Positions 52,130 to 62,520 of a stretch of 64,000 nt of DNA are shown in pieces (the first letter of the stretch is position 1; the number at the start of each line of letters is the position of its first letter). The stretch is from assembly GCA_946965045.2 (NCBI GenBank), contig OX337230.1, forward strand, positions 2,666,001 to 2,730,000, in the 5' to 3' direction. The DNA comes from Epithemia pelagica. Its lineage: Eukaryota > Bacillariophyta > Bacillariophyceae > Surirellales > Surirellaceae. A program made the translations under genes and the position numbers. The notes beneath the pieces were generated by a model. That model was given only the letters and a program-made list of their open reading frames with translations, did not search any database and was not told the origin of the DNA.

Positions 52130-55118
52130 ATTCAACGGGATATGTCATCTTAGTTTTCTCCCAAGAAGTGCCATGTTCCTCACATGCCAATCTTAATAAA
52201 TTTTCTTCTGCTGCCGTCCAGAAAACCTTCTTCTTGCGCCTCCTGCAAAAGTTTTCGACCAATCCACAGTACCAGCTTCCTTTTCATTCATTCACCAGGT
52301 TTTATATGAATTGATTGAGCGTATGACCGTGTGCCATTTGCTATTTTTTGTCCACTTTTGCATTGTTATTCACAAGGACAGGTCCGTTGTAGAACAGCAG
52401 CATAGCGGGATCAAAGGGGCCCGAGAAACCTGATGGTTTGCAATGACCTTCTCCACAATGATGCCAGAAATAATGCCTTGACGCATTTGATGGAGAACGA
52501 TAGTGGCAGTTCCCTTCTTTAATTTTCAGAGAGCTTGACAAGACAAGGATGCAGCTTTCCTCGATATATCTTATGTCAGGTGCGGAGAGCAGGTGTTGAA
52601 AAAAGCCCAGTATTGATGTAGACTCGATCAATATTTTTGTAGCATGCATATCTGAGATCAGGAGGAAGAGTTAACTTGTTTTCATCAACCACTCTTGTGT
52701 TTAATAAATCAATATCTTTGTGAGTCCCCCATACAATATCATCAGAGAACCTGTGCATACCATTCAATTCTTACTAACAGTTGACACTCCCACGAGACTC
52801 GGGGATCTCTTCATCATATATTTTCATGTACCCATTAGCTGGTTGTTATTGACACATATCTCCACAGAAGATAATGTCGATACCACCATTCACTACCAAA
52901 GAAGTACTTCCTCTGGACCTTTCTCGACAACGAGATAGTTCATACAAACTACGGTGTCTCTATCGCAAATTTCTGCAAGAAAGCACAACAAACAAATGTC
53001 ATTGTTGTCGTTACGTAATGGGAGCACTACATCGGAACATTGGGAGCAACTGTTTGAGATACGACCACAATCCATGGGAGATGTTGTATTCCTCGTCACC
53101 ATTCGCAGCGGCAAAAAGAGACCAAACCGCTGATGTATTATGACGCACATTACCAACTGTACTGATCGTAAATTCTTGTAAATCCCTCAAATGACCGAGT
53201 GAATCATCGTAGATTCTTGCTTTTCTCATCCGTCCTATAGTAGTCCGGAACGATTTATCGTACATTCTTTGGTACGTAAAGATCATGTCGGTTGGGTGAC
53301 AAAACTTCCCAATCCAGAGAAGAGGAAGGCATGCGTTTTGGTTCAATTCACTGATGGCCAAAAAATTTCTGATTCTCCACAGAATCTATGAATTCCACAA
53401 GTTCCTTGGCAAAACAGGATTTACAAGTGTATTGGAAAAGCTGTGGCCACAGATGACCCAACACAGGAGGTGAAACATACCAGGGAGCTTTGCTCCTGGT
53501 ACAAGCATTTGGAACGCGTTTCCTTGTTGGAACTCCCGGTATGGAAATTTTGCTGTGTGACCGTGCAGCAGCAATCGGAGAAGCATAAAACAAACACAAC
53601 CACAACAACAAACAATAGTTCTCCTGATGTCTTGAGATCCTTGTTGGAATGGAAACTGTGGGAACACAGTGGCTGGAAGGTGTACAAAAAGCTACTCTTA
53701 TATGTAACAAAGTTGTGATTATCATGAATGCCAATTTCCTGGTGATGGTCAGTTGATTTGGTAAAGCGTCCTTCCTTTTGGAAGGTCAGGTAGCAGTTGA
53801 TTTGCTGTTGCAGGTGCTCTTCCATTATTGGCGTTTTTGGGTTTTGGCGCAACAGCACCATCGTAGATTTCTTGGGATGAGTTGGATTGATGGGTGCGAA
53901 TTACATTGTCTTCTTCAGGATGGACTGGATCTGCTGTGAAAGCAGAAGAGCGATTGAGGTGTGCCATTGTAAAATTGTTGTTAGGAATGGGAGTGCACGG
54001 TGAACTTCTGCCAGCCCATATTCCACTGTCATAGGTTTCAAGTTGTCATCCATTGTTCTAATGTTCAGTTCACTTCGAGTTCCTTACCTTGCTTCTTCCT
54101 CTTCCCACCTATATATGAACCGTGCCATAAATGCTTCTTCAAGAACTAAACGCCTAATCTCATTTCACTTAAAAACTAAACTACCCTGCTCACAGGTCCC
54201 TTTCCACGACTCCATTTCCTTCAATCACCAGTACGACTGAACCTCCCCAACACTACCCTCTACATCCCTTTACACCAGTGTCAAGCTGGAATCTGTCGAG
54301 GATAATGAGTAAAGGATCATACAAGTGTGGCAGACAAAATCTGTGTTCTATGACAAATCAGAAACAAACTGCTTGCATGAATAGTGACCTGTTTGTGACA
54401 ACAGAGGGTATTAGCATGGTGGATAGTCAGAAATGTTCTTCCCTTCTTCAGGAGTGCCGATGATACTGCTGAAGAACATCGCACACATTGGGTCATAGAA
54501 GAAGATATTGTTTCAGTACTATGAACAAAAACAAACTTGGGAGAAGATCATTGAGTTGGCACTTGTCAAGGGAAAGAGGCTGTCAGAATGCCACAAGCAC
54601 TTACATTTTATCAGGATGCAGCAGAACACAGTTTATCTGAGAAAATGAAAAGAACAAGAAATAGAACATTTCTTAATGAGAAGCTACGCCTTATGAAGCT
54701 TTCCGGCTGGTAAGTACCATTGTCTTCCCGTCTTTGAGTTGATGATAAGTGTCGCAACATATTATTTATCCTGTTGGTACCAACTACACACTTGCAAGAG
54801 AATCCCTGGACATTGATAACCCCACGGAGGATCAGTTATGAGGATGCCAAATGCACCCTCAAAGTGATGACGAAACACAGGTCACGCCCACATGACCCAA
54901 TTCTATTGCAAAACTACATAGCAATGACCGGATGCTACAGTACAAGCCAATCAAGGACTTTTACACCAAATTTGGAGCATTCCCGTCACTCTCGAGCAAA
55001 ACTGGGACTTACGCAGATTGATTGAGAACAATATAGTGTAAAAGGATTCTCCTCAGTTACTAAACGCACACTAGGAGATAATGGTTGCCCTATACAACGA
55101 TAGTACTAAGTACTAGTT
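52130..55118. other. About 3 kb with only short unassigned ORFs
   Basis: Candidate pieces with some coherence are 53011-53361 minus (FCHPTDMIFTYQRMYDKSFR, DDSLGHLRDLQEFTISTVGN) and 53443-53718 plus (DDPTQEVKHTRELCSWYKHL, LLEWKLWEHSGWKVYKKLLL). Neither has a recognised domain, and both are short. The region also has plus ORFs at 54278-54463 and 54774-55025 without support. AT-rich, no repeat of note. Confidence 0.35.
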
Positions 55119-55713
55119 CTAATAGTTATTACAGATACACTGCTCAAGGTTGTTCAGGGGGATAGAGTTGTCGTTCTTCCCAACGACTGCAGTCTTCATG
55201 TAAAATGAGGAGGCACAATAAACATCATCGTGGGTTACCCTTTTTGAAACACAATGATACACTTGTGGAATAAATATGATAAAGTCAAGATTTCTCATTG
55301 TTACTTTCTGCCCATGCTCTGGGAAAACAAAGTAGCATAGGATGTCTTCACCTGTCTTCTCGGGCTCTCTCACGAATGTCATGACAACCGAATAACCGAA
55401 GTCTTTGTCTGTATGGGCTGGTAGGAAAACATTCTTTCCGAATGCAATGGAAGAGAAAAAGGTTGATTCTTTGCCTTCAAAAGAGAGAGATTCGATTTTC
55501 TGGATTGCCTTCATCACGGAAAAACCAATTAAAAAGGAGGAGTCGACCCAATGACAGAAGTATTCTTCCACTTGTCGTACAAACCAAATAAGGGTTGCCT
55601 TTCCTCTCCAATGTGGAAGTTTCATTTTCGAATTGACAATGCCTTTTCTTCCACGGTTGGCATGTTTGCCAATTGCAATATAAAAAGAGTTGTGGGAACA
55701 TAGTTCTTTGCAA
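55119..55713 (-). CDS. HxD (2-oxoglutarate oxygenase-like) protein fragment
   Basis: The 168-codon minus frame (55119-55625) reads ESTFFSSIAFGKNVFLPAHT then DKDFGYSVVMTFV, CYFVFPEHGQKVTMRNLDFI, IFIPQVYHCVSKRV and FYMKTAVVGKNDNSIPL. AHTDKD (HxD) and PQVYHC (distal His), about 65 residues apart with beta strands around them, fit a double-stranded beta-helix iron site. The Arg normally seen after the distal His could be in SKR. The upstream frame (to 55713) is another phase. The protein is complete at the C-terminus, but a clear N-terminus is missing. Related to 24724-25607. Confidence 0.5.
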
Positions 55714-55929
55714 AAGAGTTTAGGTATTAGTTATCATTCCTGTGTGTCCCGACATCGAAGATGGTTGCTTCTTTTGAAGCATTCCGCGACAACTCCATTC
55801 AGGCTCTGGTCTTATGTTCATGTTGTTGTTCCAATTGTGATTTCTGGCTTCCAAGCATCTGTGATTGCTTGTTGAATCAATACATGGATTCTCTCAGGGA
55901 TATCTGGTGTATACCATGGAGGGTCGTAT

Positions 55930-56015
55930 TCCGGGTATTGTTTCTTAGTCATGTCGACTGGGCCTCGGCATATCGACGGATTTATGGAACTGATAATGTG
56001 GTTGCCTCCTGCAGT
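55930..56015 (+). pseudogene. RT motif A micro-fragment
   Basis: The plus frame reads HVDWASAYRRIYGTDNVVAS, the same block as the RT scraps at 791-844 (plus) and 9620-9700 (minus). Only about 25 residues match. The surrounding ORF (55761-56063) is otherwise unrelated; the antisense frame here is also coherent (EYDPPWYTPDIPERIHVLIQ), so the fragment was probably inserted into another gene remnant. Confidence 0.5.
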
Positions 56016-56308
56016 TTTCCTGTCAAACCAAGAGATGTAAGCCATGATGTGTCCGTCCATTGATTTTATTGGATGTAGTTGGCTCCGTTGACATGCTTAT
56101 TTTCTGCAGAACCACAATATAGGTTTTTCAGTTCGAGCTGAAACCTTTCCGGGACACCAGATTTGTTGTGAATCGTAAATAGGTGAAACATTGCTGCCTG
56201 AATGTTGCTATTTGCTGACTTTGATATATATCCATCCTCAGTAGCACCAGTGTTGTTGTTATTGTGAACACACCTTCAATTCATTAAAATGGCTATATTC
56301 GTTGTAGT

Positions 56309-56563
56309 TATGACATTATCGCCCATCATGGTGATAGAAGGCCAGGGGGATGCGGGACAAACTTACCTACAATCTAATTGTCCCATGTACAAACCAGCAT
56401 AATTTGGGGGAGTCGACATCTTTTTATTGCATTGAAGTTATTACATTATCGCCCATCATGGTGATAGAAGGCCAGGGGGATGCGGGACAAACTTACCTAC
56501 AATCTACTTGTCCCACGTACAAACCAGCATAATTTGGGGGAGTCGACATCTTTTTATTGCACA
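56309..56563 (+). repeat. 128-bp tandem duplication
   Basis: ACATTATCGCCCATCATGGT occurs at 56315 and 56443 (period 128 bp). The two copies differ at only a few bases through CATCTTTTTATTGCA. Confidence 0.95.
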
Positions 56564-56569
56564 CACCAT

Positions 56570-57109
56570 AGAATGAGATATGCATGTTTCTAAAACATCA
56601 AGTGAATGTCAATTGACCTAGCCAACATGCAGTCATCTCAATATTGCCTTATGAATTTTTTCAATATTGCTTTTTTATGTCCCAATAGATTAATGATGGG
56701 AATTTCATTTTTTGATTCCCATTGGAAGCAAGGTATTGGTTTTAAATACCGACTGACTCACCGAAGTAGGAGGAAATTTTGTATTGCCGGGAATTTTGGT
56801 TTTAAATACTGTGTGGGGGTGGGCCAAAGTTCCCCAAAAACTTGGAGTGACATGAACATGTATAAGTAAACTTTGTGAAGCGTCTAATTCACTCTCCAGA
56901 AATGAATCATTAGGGAAGAAGTAAAAGCCCTCCTTCCGATGGAAAAGAGAAGCAGAAGAGAAAAGCTCTCCCTAGCTCTCGATGTTTTGCACACCACAGT
57001 CAACAAGTGGGTGAAGAGTGGACTTCTCAAGAGCCACAGGACCAAACAAGTTATCTCGTCTCATCATGGCTGTCAACAAATGGTATCACAAAACTAAACC
57101 TCAACAAAT
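56570..57109. other. No recognised gene
   Basis: Short ORFs only. A 29-bp tandem duplication (CAACAAATGGTATCACAAAA) lies at 57073-57131, at the start of the Copia fragment. Confidence 0.4.
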
Positions 57110-57480
57110 GGTATCACAAAACTAAACCTCAGGTTTGGGACCCGTGTCCCAAAGACAGTGCTGAAGGAAGCTCTTGAGTTGGACCAGGCCAATGGTAATA
57201 CTACCCTGTGGTGGGATGTCATAAAGAAAGAGATGGCTGCAGTCCGTACCACATTCATGATCCTTGACGATGGTGACAAGCCACCCCCCTACATCACAGT
57301 TCATTAAATGCCTTATGGTCTTTGATGTCAAGATGCAAAACTTTTGACGGAAGGCTCGACTGGTCGTGGGGGACACATGATGGAGGCACCTAGAACCCTC
57401 ACCTATGCAAGTGTTGTATCATGGGAGTCAGTGAGAATTGCACTCACAATTGCTGTATTGAATGATTTGGAAGTGAAGAC
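57110..57480 (+). pseudogene. Copia pre-RT/RT fragment
   Basis: Across two or three plus frames: QANGNTTLWWDVIKKEMAAV, RTTFMILDDGDKPPPY, MPYGL with stops, then APRTLTYASVVSWESVRIAL and TIAVLNDLEVKTSN. Compare the intact copy at 32864-34711: GTDFWRKAIEKEMKNV, ESTYSSVVSRDSVRIAFTIA, ALNGLDVLVGDVQKAYL. The fragment ends exactly before motif A, where unrelated sequence takes over. At least two stops and one frameshift. Confidence 0.8.
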
Positions 57481-58033
57481 TTCCAATCTGGCAGCAAGAC
57501 CAAACATGGCCATGGCTACTTCTGCAAATGCAATGCTAAGTCATTCATCAATGTCCACAAAGGATAGGAAAAGCACCACACAAATCCGCCAAATGGTTGA
57601 GGTTCCATTGTTTATCAAGACAGACTCCATGCACAACAATGATATACTCCGTAAAGTATCAAACATGGGCCAACATGTGATTTTCAGCAGTTTTCAGCAG
57701 AAACAATACACCATTCTTCATTACAATGCAAATGTATGGTATGTCCTCAGGAAATCCATCTCTCTCAAATCAGAGTTCCAGAAATATTCAATACATGGGT
57801 TGTCACCTCCATCCTTTAAGAAAGCCTGTTGCCTGAAGCTAAACTTGGATGGGGTCTTAACCTGTGATTGTGGATACAAAAAACGCAATGGGATTCCATG
57901 TCATCATTTGTTTGCTATAGAAGAAGAATGTGACCTATCTGACAAACACTTCCTTCTTCTGCCCTTCCATACAACTTGTCATCAACAGAGTGACAAGTTG
58001 AGTCTGATAGAGAAGTTCTATGCAACTGCATAA
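57481..58033 (+). pseudogene. MULE/FAR1-type transposase C-terminus with SWIM zinc finger
   Basis: The frame that starts in the Copia fragment continues without a break into STTQIRQMVEVPLFIKTDSM, ILHYNANVWYVLRKSISLKS and LNLDGVLTCDCGYKKRNGIP then CHHLFAIEEECDLSDKHF, stopping at 58031-58033. The CxCx(9)CxH pattern (about 57862-57906) is a SWIM finger, the zinc-binding C-terminal module of Mutator-like transposases and FAR1-type proteins. The DDE core is missing. The single 229-codon ORF (57344-58033) is therefore a fusion of two element types. Confidence 0.65.
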
Positions 58034-58289
58034 ATTGCTTCAAATTGGTGTTCAATTTGTAATTATCATGTTCATCATCTTCCAGCAGATGTAACTTTGA
58101 CATCCCAGGACCACCATGATAGAGTGGAATGGAAAGATTGACTGAAATGGATTGTTGCATTAAGTACACTGTTGCATCCTCACAATCATTTGGAACTTGT
58201 CTCACACGATGAGGTTTGTTATCCCTCTTGTTGCTTGCACATGAGAACTTGTCTCACATGTTGAGGCTTGTTATCAGCTTAACCCTATT

Positions 58290-58551
58290 ACACACTTTCA
58301 ATTGCCTTCCTCCATACCAAGGGGCACTCGGCAGAACAGGTTGCTCGACACACCGAGGAGATTCTTAACACAGTTGGATTTACACAATATGACTTGTTTG
58401 GATTTACCCAAGACGACTTGTTTGCTTCTGTGAATGATAATACCAACTCAGCTGTGTTGGCTGGTAAATATATCACCGGACAGAAGCGTGCCGGCAAGTG
58501 CAAAATGCAGAAAGCCGACATCTGGCAGGTCGATCTTAGAGAAGGGAAAGA
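58290..58551 (+). pseudogene. hAT-like transposase core fragment
   Basis: The plus frame reads IAFLHTKGHSAEQVARHTEE, ILNTVGFTQYDLFGFTQDDL, FASVNDNTNSAVLAGKYITG and GKCKMQKADIWQVDL to a TGA. 'H....I...H...........GF...DVF..VNDNTNSAV..G..I.G..G.C.MH..D' is the look of the RNase H-like core of hAT-type transposases in diatoms. A 12-residue internal duplication (FTQYDLFGFTQDDLF) is present. No DDE triad can be confirmed from this piece. Confidence 0.45.
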
Positions 58552-58599
58552 TTGACCTCACGGGAAGAAGCAATATGATGAGAAGGGTTCTACAGTGGG

Positions 58600-58916
58600 G
58601 ACTCTCCTTCGACTAACACAGCCAGTACATGGCACAGGCAAGGTGTTTGTACTTGACTCCGGCCTTTCTGTGCTGCAGGCTTTTGTCGAGCTCAACTAAA
58701 AAGGGGTCTTTGCACATGCTCTCATAAAGAAGAGTCGGTACTGACTGAAGCACGCACCAGGTGATGACATCATTGTCCACTTCAAGAATGAGCCGATTGG
58801 GAAAAATGATGCAATCAAAGGAGTGCTTGATGAAGTCCCCTTCTATTTGTTTGGCATGAAAGAACCAGATTACACCATGCAAATCATGTCAAACAACAGT
58901 GGCTATAGAGTTTAAT
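58600..58916 (+). pseudogene. PiggyBac-like transposase fragment
   Basis: One plus frame, with TAA near 58699 and TGA near 58740, reads GTGKVFVLDSGLSVLQAFVE, KGVFAHALIKKSRY, LKHAPGDDIIVHFKNEPIGK, GVLDEVPFYLFGMKEPDYTM and QIMSNNSGYRV. 'V.DSGF.VL....EL.KKGV.A.ALIKKRRYW.K...GD.I...FK....G..DA..G.LD.VPF..F.MKEPDYVM..MS' is the conserved middle of PiggyBac-like (DDE_Tnp_1_7) transposases in diatoms; DSG holds a catalytic Asp. The TGA stands where family members have Trp. Decayed. Confidence 0.68.
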
Positions 58917-58932
58917 TGCCGAATGTGTTCTT

Positions 58933-59373
58933 TTGAACCCAACCGCAACTGAGAGGGACAGTATGTTGTCTCATGGTGGCTTTGATTGTGCATGGAGTGT
59001 CTGCTCAACTGGCAGAACAGTGTTCAATGACAATATGAGCAGGTTTCTCAATGATCAATTAACTTTTCCACAGAAAGTTGCTGGTGTGAAATTAGTTCAA
59101 AATCAGCTGGATGGGTATAGGTTTTATATATCTCCATGGACTGCATCCATGAACTGCATTTCTAGATGTTTGCCACATCATTCTACACATCCACTTCATT
59201 GGGTTAAGTTGAACATGGGTGTTATAACCAAGAGCAAGGTATCTCCATGGACTGCATCCATGGACTGCATTTCTAGATGTTTGCCACATCATTCTACACA
59301 TCCACTTCATTGTGTTAAGTTGAACATGAGTGTTGTAAGCAAGAGCAAGATATTATACAGGAGGATCACATAA
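58933..59373 (+). CDS. Unknown ORF with 37-residue in-frame duplication
   Basis: The 146-codon plus frame reads ERDSMLSHGGFDCAWSVCST and FLNDQLTFPQKVAGVKLVQN, then two copies of a segment containing SPWTASMxCISRCLPHHSTH. The DNA repeat is 111 bp (units start 59131 and 59242), so the duplication keeps frame. It may continue the PiggyBac remnant in another frame, but I cannot show that. No family. Confidence 0.35.
   Translation: MNPTATERDSMLSHGGFDCAWSVCSTGRTVFNDNMSRFLNDQLTFPQKVAGVKLVQNQLDGYRFYISPWTASMNCISRCLPHHSTHPLHWVKLNMGVITKSKVSPWTASMDCISRCLPHHSTHPLHCVKLNMSVVSKSKILYRRIT
59131..59352 (+). repeat. 111-bp tandem duplication
   Basis: TCTCCATGGACTGCATCCAT starts at 59131 and 59242; copies differ at about six positions. 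Confidence 0.93.
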
Positions 59374-59545
59374 AACCACACTTTCTACAAATAGCCATAG
59401 TTAGTCTCACTCAGACTTATGTAGTCTGAGACAACAAACTGACTTAAAATAGGAGAAGAATTGGCAGCAGCTGCAGCAAGAATATTCATGGGAACTCTGG
59501 ATCTTTCATCTTTGATGCACTCACTGTGGTTTGTGGCAGTCAATA

Positions 59546-60962
59546 TCAAATAAAGAGTCTCTTGGTGGGCCAGTTGCTGCAATGGCAGGAGATGACACAG
59601 ATAGCCTTGGCTGTAATAAAGAGGAGCTCAAATTGATTGGCCACCATCCATAGCATAGTTTTCCAAACGGCATCGGATTCGCGATCAGCGAGAGCGGTGA
59701 AGCGATCCACTGTTATTCCCAATGATTCAGGAAGGCTTGTTTCGAGCTCTTCCAATCCTTAACGCGGAGCTGCGCGAGTCCTGCACGAACATCCTGCACG
59801 TTAGTCTGAGCTACTATGGAGCGTTCGTGGTGCTCACATATCGCTGTAACTATAGCCTGGGCATCTGCACGTTCTTCGTGACGTTTGACCATTATGCGCC
59901 CAGAGGCGGTCTGGAGCACACGACAGAACACGGAGTACATGAACTGCTGAATCTCTGGCCAAAGGGCAGATTCCTTCCGGGTCTTAGGGTAATAGCTAGG
60001 GTCGAAGACCTGATGAGTCCCATGGACTCTAGCTGTACTCTAGCTGTAGCAAGGGTGTCTCTATACCAAGCATATCATTGCTTGTCATCCTTGAAATTGC
60101 TATACATGCTAATATCCCGCTTGACTCCTTTCCTGAAGTTCCTATCATCTAGCCCATCATCACTACTATCACTATCATCGTCATCAGTAAGATGGACATA
60201 GCTAGAGGATGAACTTGAGGAGCTATCACTACTAGGAGGGTTATGGATAAATAGCTGGGGATCAAGAAAGACTTCGTCTTCGTTGATAGTAGGAGGTCCA
60301 CGTGTACCGGGTGTAGGAGTAACGCTACGGGTTATTTTATTCCGTAGGTTAATAATCGGCATCCACGTCAGAGATCTCTGGGTACCCATGAAGGGAGGGA
60401 CGGTACCAGGGGACAGATTCTGAAAAGGTGGAGGACAAGAGCGGTTAGAGTCTTTCTTCTTCTTGTGTTTCTTCTTCTTGCATTTCTTGGCAGAATGCTG
60501 AGAAGTGGATTGCTCACCTTCTAACGGGCCACGCTGAGGATTAGATTCTTCGTAACAGACGAAGTCGTCATGCGTGATGAGAATGATGTCATGTCCGCTC
60601 CGGAACTGAGACACGAGGACGTCGTAGGCAAACTTGTTGACACAAACAAGGCGGTAGATTTCCTCGAACGTGAGCAAACGGACAGGTTCGTTGTAGTCGT
60701 CGATGGGATGGCTGGCGCGCATTTGGTCGAGAGTGCCGGGATCGATCTCCAAGAACATTGCCAAATGGTACAGGTTAGTGTACGTCATGGGGCATGTGAT
60801 GACGCCGCCAAATGAGAGGAAGCGATGCGACGTTGTGAAGGAGATGGCTTAGTGCAGTGACCTGACGTTCAGTGCTGGGGAGAAATCATGGATTGGGTGT
60901 ATTCCAAGTTATTGGTAGAACACTCCGACATGGTTGAAACGGGATCTCCGCTAGCAGACATT
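59546..60962 (-). pseudogene. Copia-type LTR retrotransposon gag, copy B
   Basis: From Met near 60962: ASGDPVSTMSECSTNNLEY, frameshifts near 60875 and 60805, then MTYTNLYHLAMFLEIDPGTL, LLTFEEIYRLVCVNKF, YEESNPQRGPLEGEQSTSQH, a Lys-rich stretch, a Ser/Asp-rich stretch (60190-60240) and SMYSNFKDDKQ. Then TGA (60075-60077), YAWYRDTLATARVQ, a frame change, QFMYSVFCRVLQTASGRIMV, RHEERADAQAIVTAICEHHE and DRFTALADRESDAVWKTMLW. The blocks DDKQW..W.R...ATA and F.Y.VF.RVLQT..G...V..HE...DAQ are the gag core of diatom Copia elements, with the expected Trp replaced by TGA. Pol is missing below 59546. Confidence 0.8.
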
Positions 60963-62520
60963 ATGACAACAAGAATTGTTGGGCAAATAGACTTGGGTCT
61001 TATGGATGAATCGTGTGAACCGGAGTCTTGGAAACTTGGTCTTGTAGCACGAAATTTTAGTCGTAGAACTTGAAATTTAGTCTTGTTCGGATGTCTTGAT
61101 TCTTGTTTGTGAATCTTGATTAAGCTTGAAACTTGAATCCCACGAAAACACGATAAGCGTGCGTAATATTTACTTAGTGGGTCTTGGTGGTAGAACACGA
61201 GCTACCCCTACTGTTCACCTAATACTGACCTGGTCCCACCTAATACTGACCTGGTCCCGTGACTTCAGTATCAGTAACAGATGTAGCAGATATGCACGAA
61301 CAGGATTCTGCAGTCACTGTTTGGCCACACTGGTAGATTTGGGCTTCTCTAAGGCAGTTCTTAGTAGTTCCCCAGGTCGAACGCTAATGCCAGGCAGGGA
61401 CCTCTTACACGTTCTCGATGTTGTGCTCGCTCGACGATTGGTGCCGAGTCGGGGTGGCTGTATGATAGAGATAGGTCAGGTGGTACTTTCAAGACCGCTT
61501 TCCCTCAAGCCCTAGATGTCAGTGACTCCCTGTGTCCCCGGACGTGTCTCCGCTCTTGATAGGATGCTCGTAGAAGTTCTCCACTGTTCTCGTAGTTCTT
61601 GTAGTTGTTCTCCGCGAATCTCGGTGTGTCCATCGATCGCTCGTAGTATCCGTGTGTCGATGTCCTCGCCCACGTGCGCAATCGTGAACGTAGGAAACGG
61701 ATCGCTTGGTTGTGGTCTTGTCCGTCAGTCCGTTGTCTCCAATTGTGTCCCGTAGGCTCGTCTCAGTCTCGCGTTGAATAATCGGTCGTCACCGTCGCGT
61801 AGTGTCGTAGGGTAGTATAGGTATGGATGATAGGATGGATAAGAGATGGGTCCAACCTTCCGACTTGGAGAAGACAACTCTGCGGGTGATCAAGCCGATG
61901 AGACTGTTAATCTGACAAGCTGGAAGGAAGGGAGGTTAGAAAGGGTGTAACAAAACACACACGATAGCAACGAGATAGTTACGATAAGAAATAGGTTTGC
62001 AAATAGTTGATGATAAAATATTGTGATTACATGAAGTGATTATCTAGATTGGATCCTTTCGTTCCCAAGTTCCCATTGAGGTGATCCTGGATCTTGGATC
62101 CAGATGTAAAAGGCTTCTAGACGGAAAAGATTGCCGTCTAGGGTCATCGGCATAGGCCTATATCACCTAGAGGTGCATGTGTAAGTTAGATGTAATAGTT
62201 CGCCGTAGACTATCCGTTGCAACTCTTTACGCGCGATTGATATGCCTCAATCCGTGATTAGCGCGATACGGTTAAGTCCAGCGAATCTTGGAGGATAGAA
62301 ATATAACATAGCCTATGAGACATAGGACTAGTTTGATCGTGGAGTATACATAAATTAGGAGTGAATAGATCTTCGTGACTCAATCGTGCCTAATCTAGAT
62401 TTGTACAAAAATCTAGGCTATATGCGATTGATCTGCCGCGTACTTTCCGCGACTCTTCATTACTATAGAACTACCTATTGGAGAATATAGCCAATATAGG
62501 TGTTCTAGGTATTAGAAACA
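60963..62520 (-). mobile_element. LTR and leader of the gag copy B element
   Basis: Non-coding stretch upstream of gag on the minus strand. The part 60990-62265 matches 37380-38587. It includes a 22-bp tandem duplication (CACCTAATACTGACCTGGTCC near 61218). At 62520 the sequence ends ...GTATTAGAAACA, so on the minus strand it starts TGTTTCTAATACC, the canonical TG terminus of an LTR. The adjoining DNA is a long ORF that is cut at this point. The inner LTR edge and primer binding site were not located. Confidence 0.68.
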
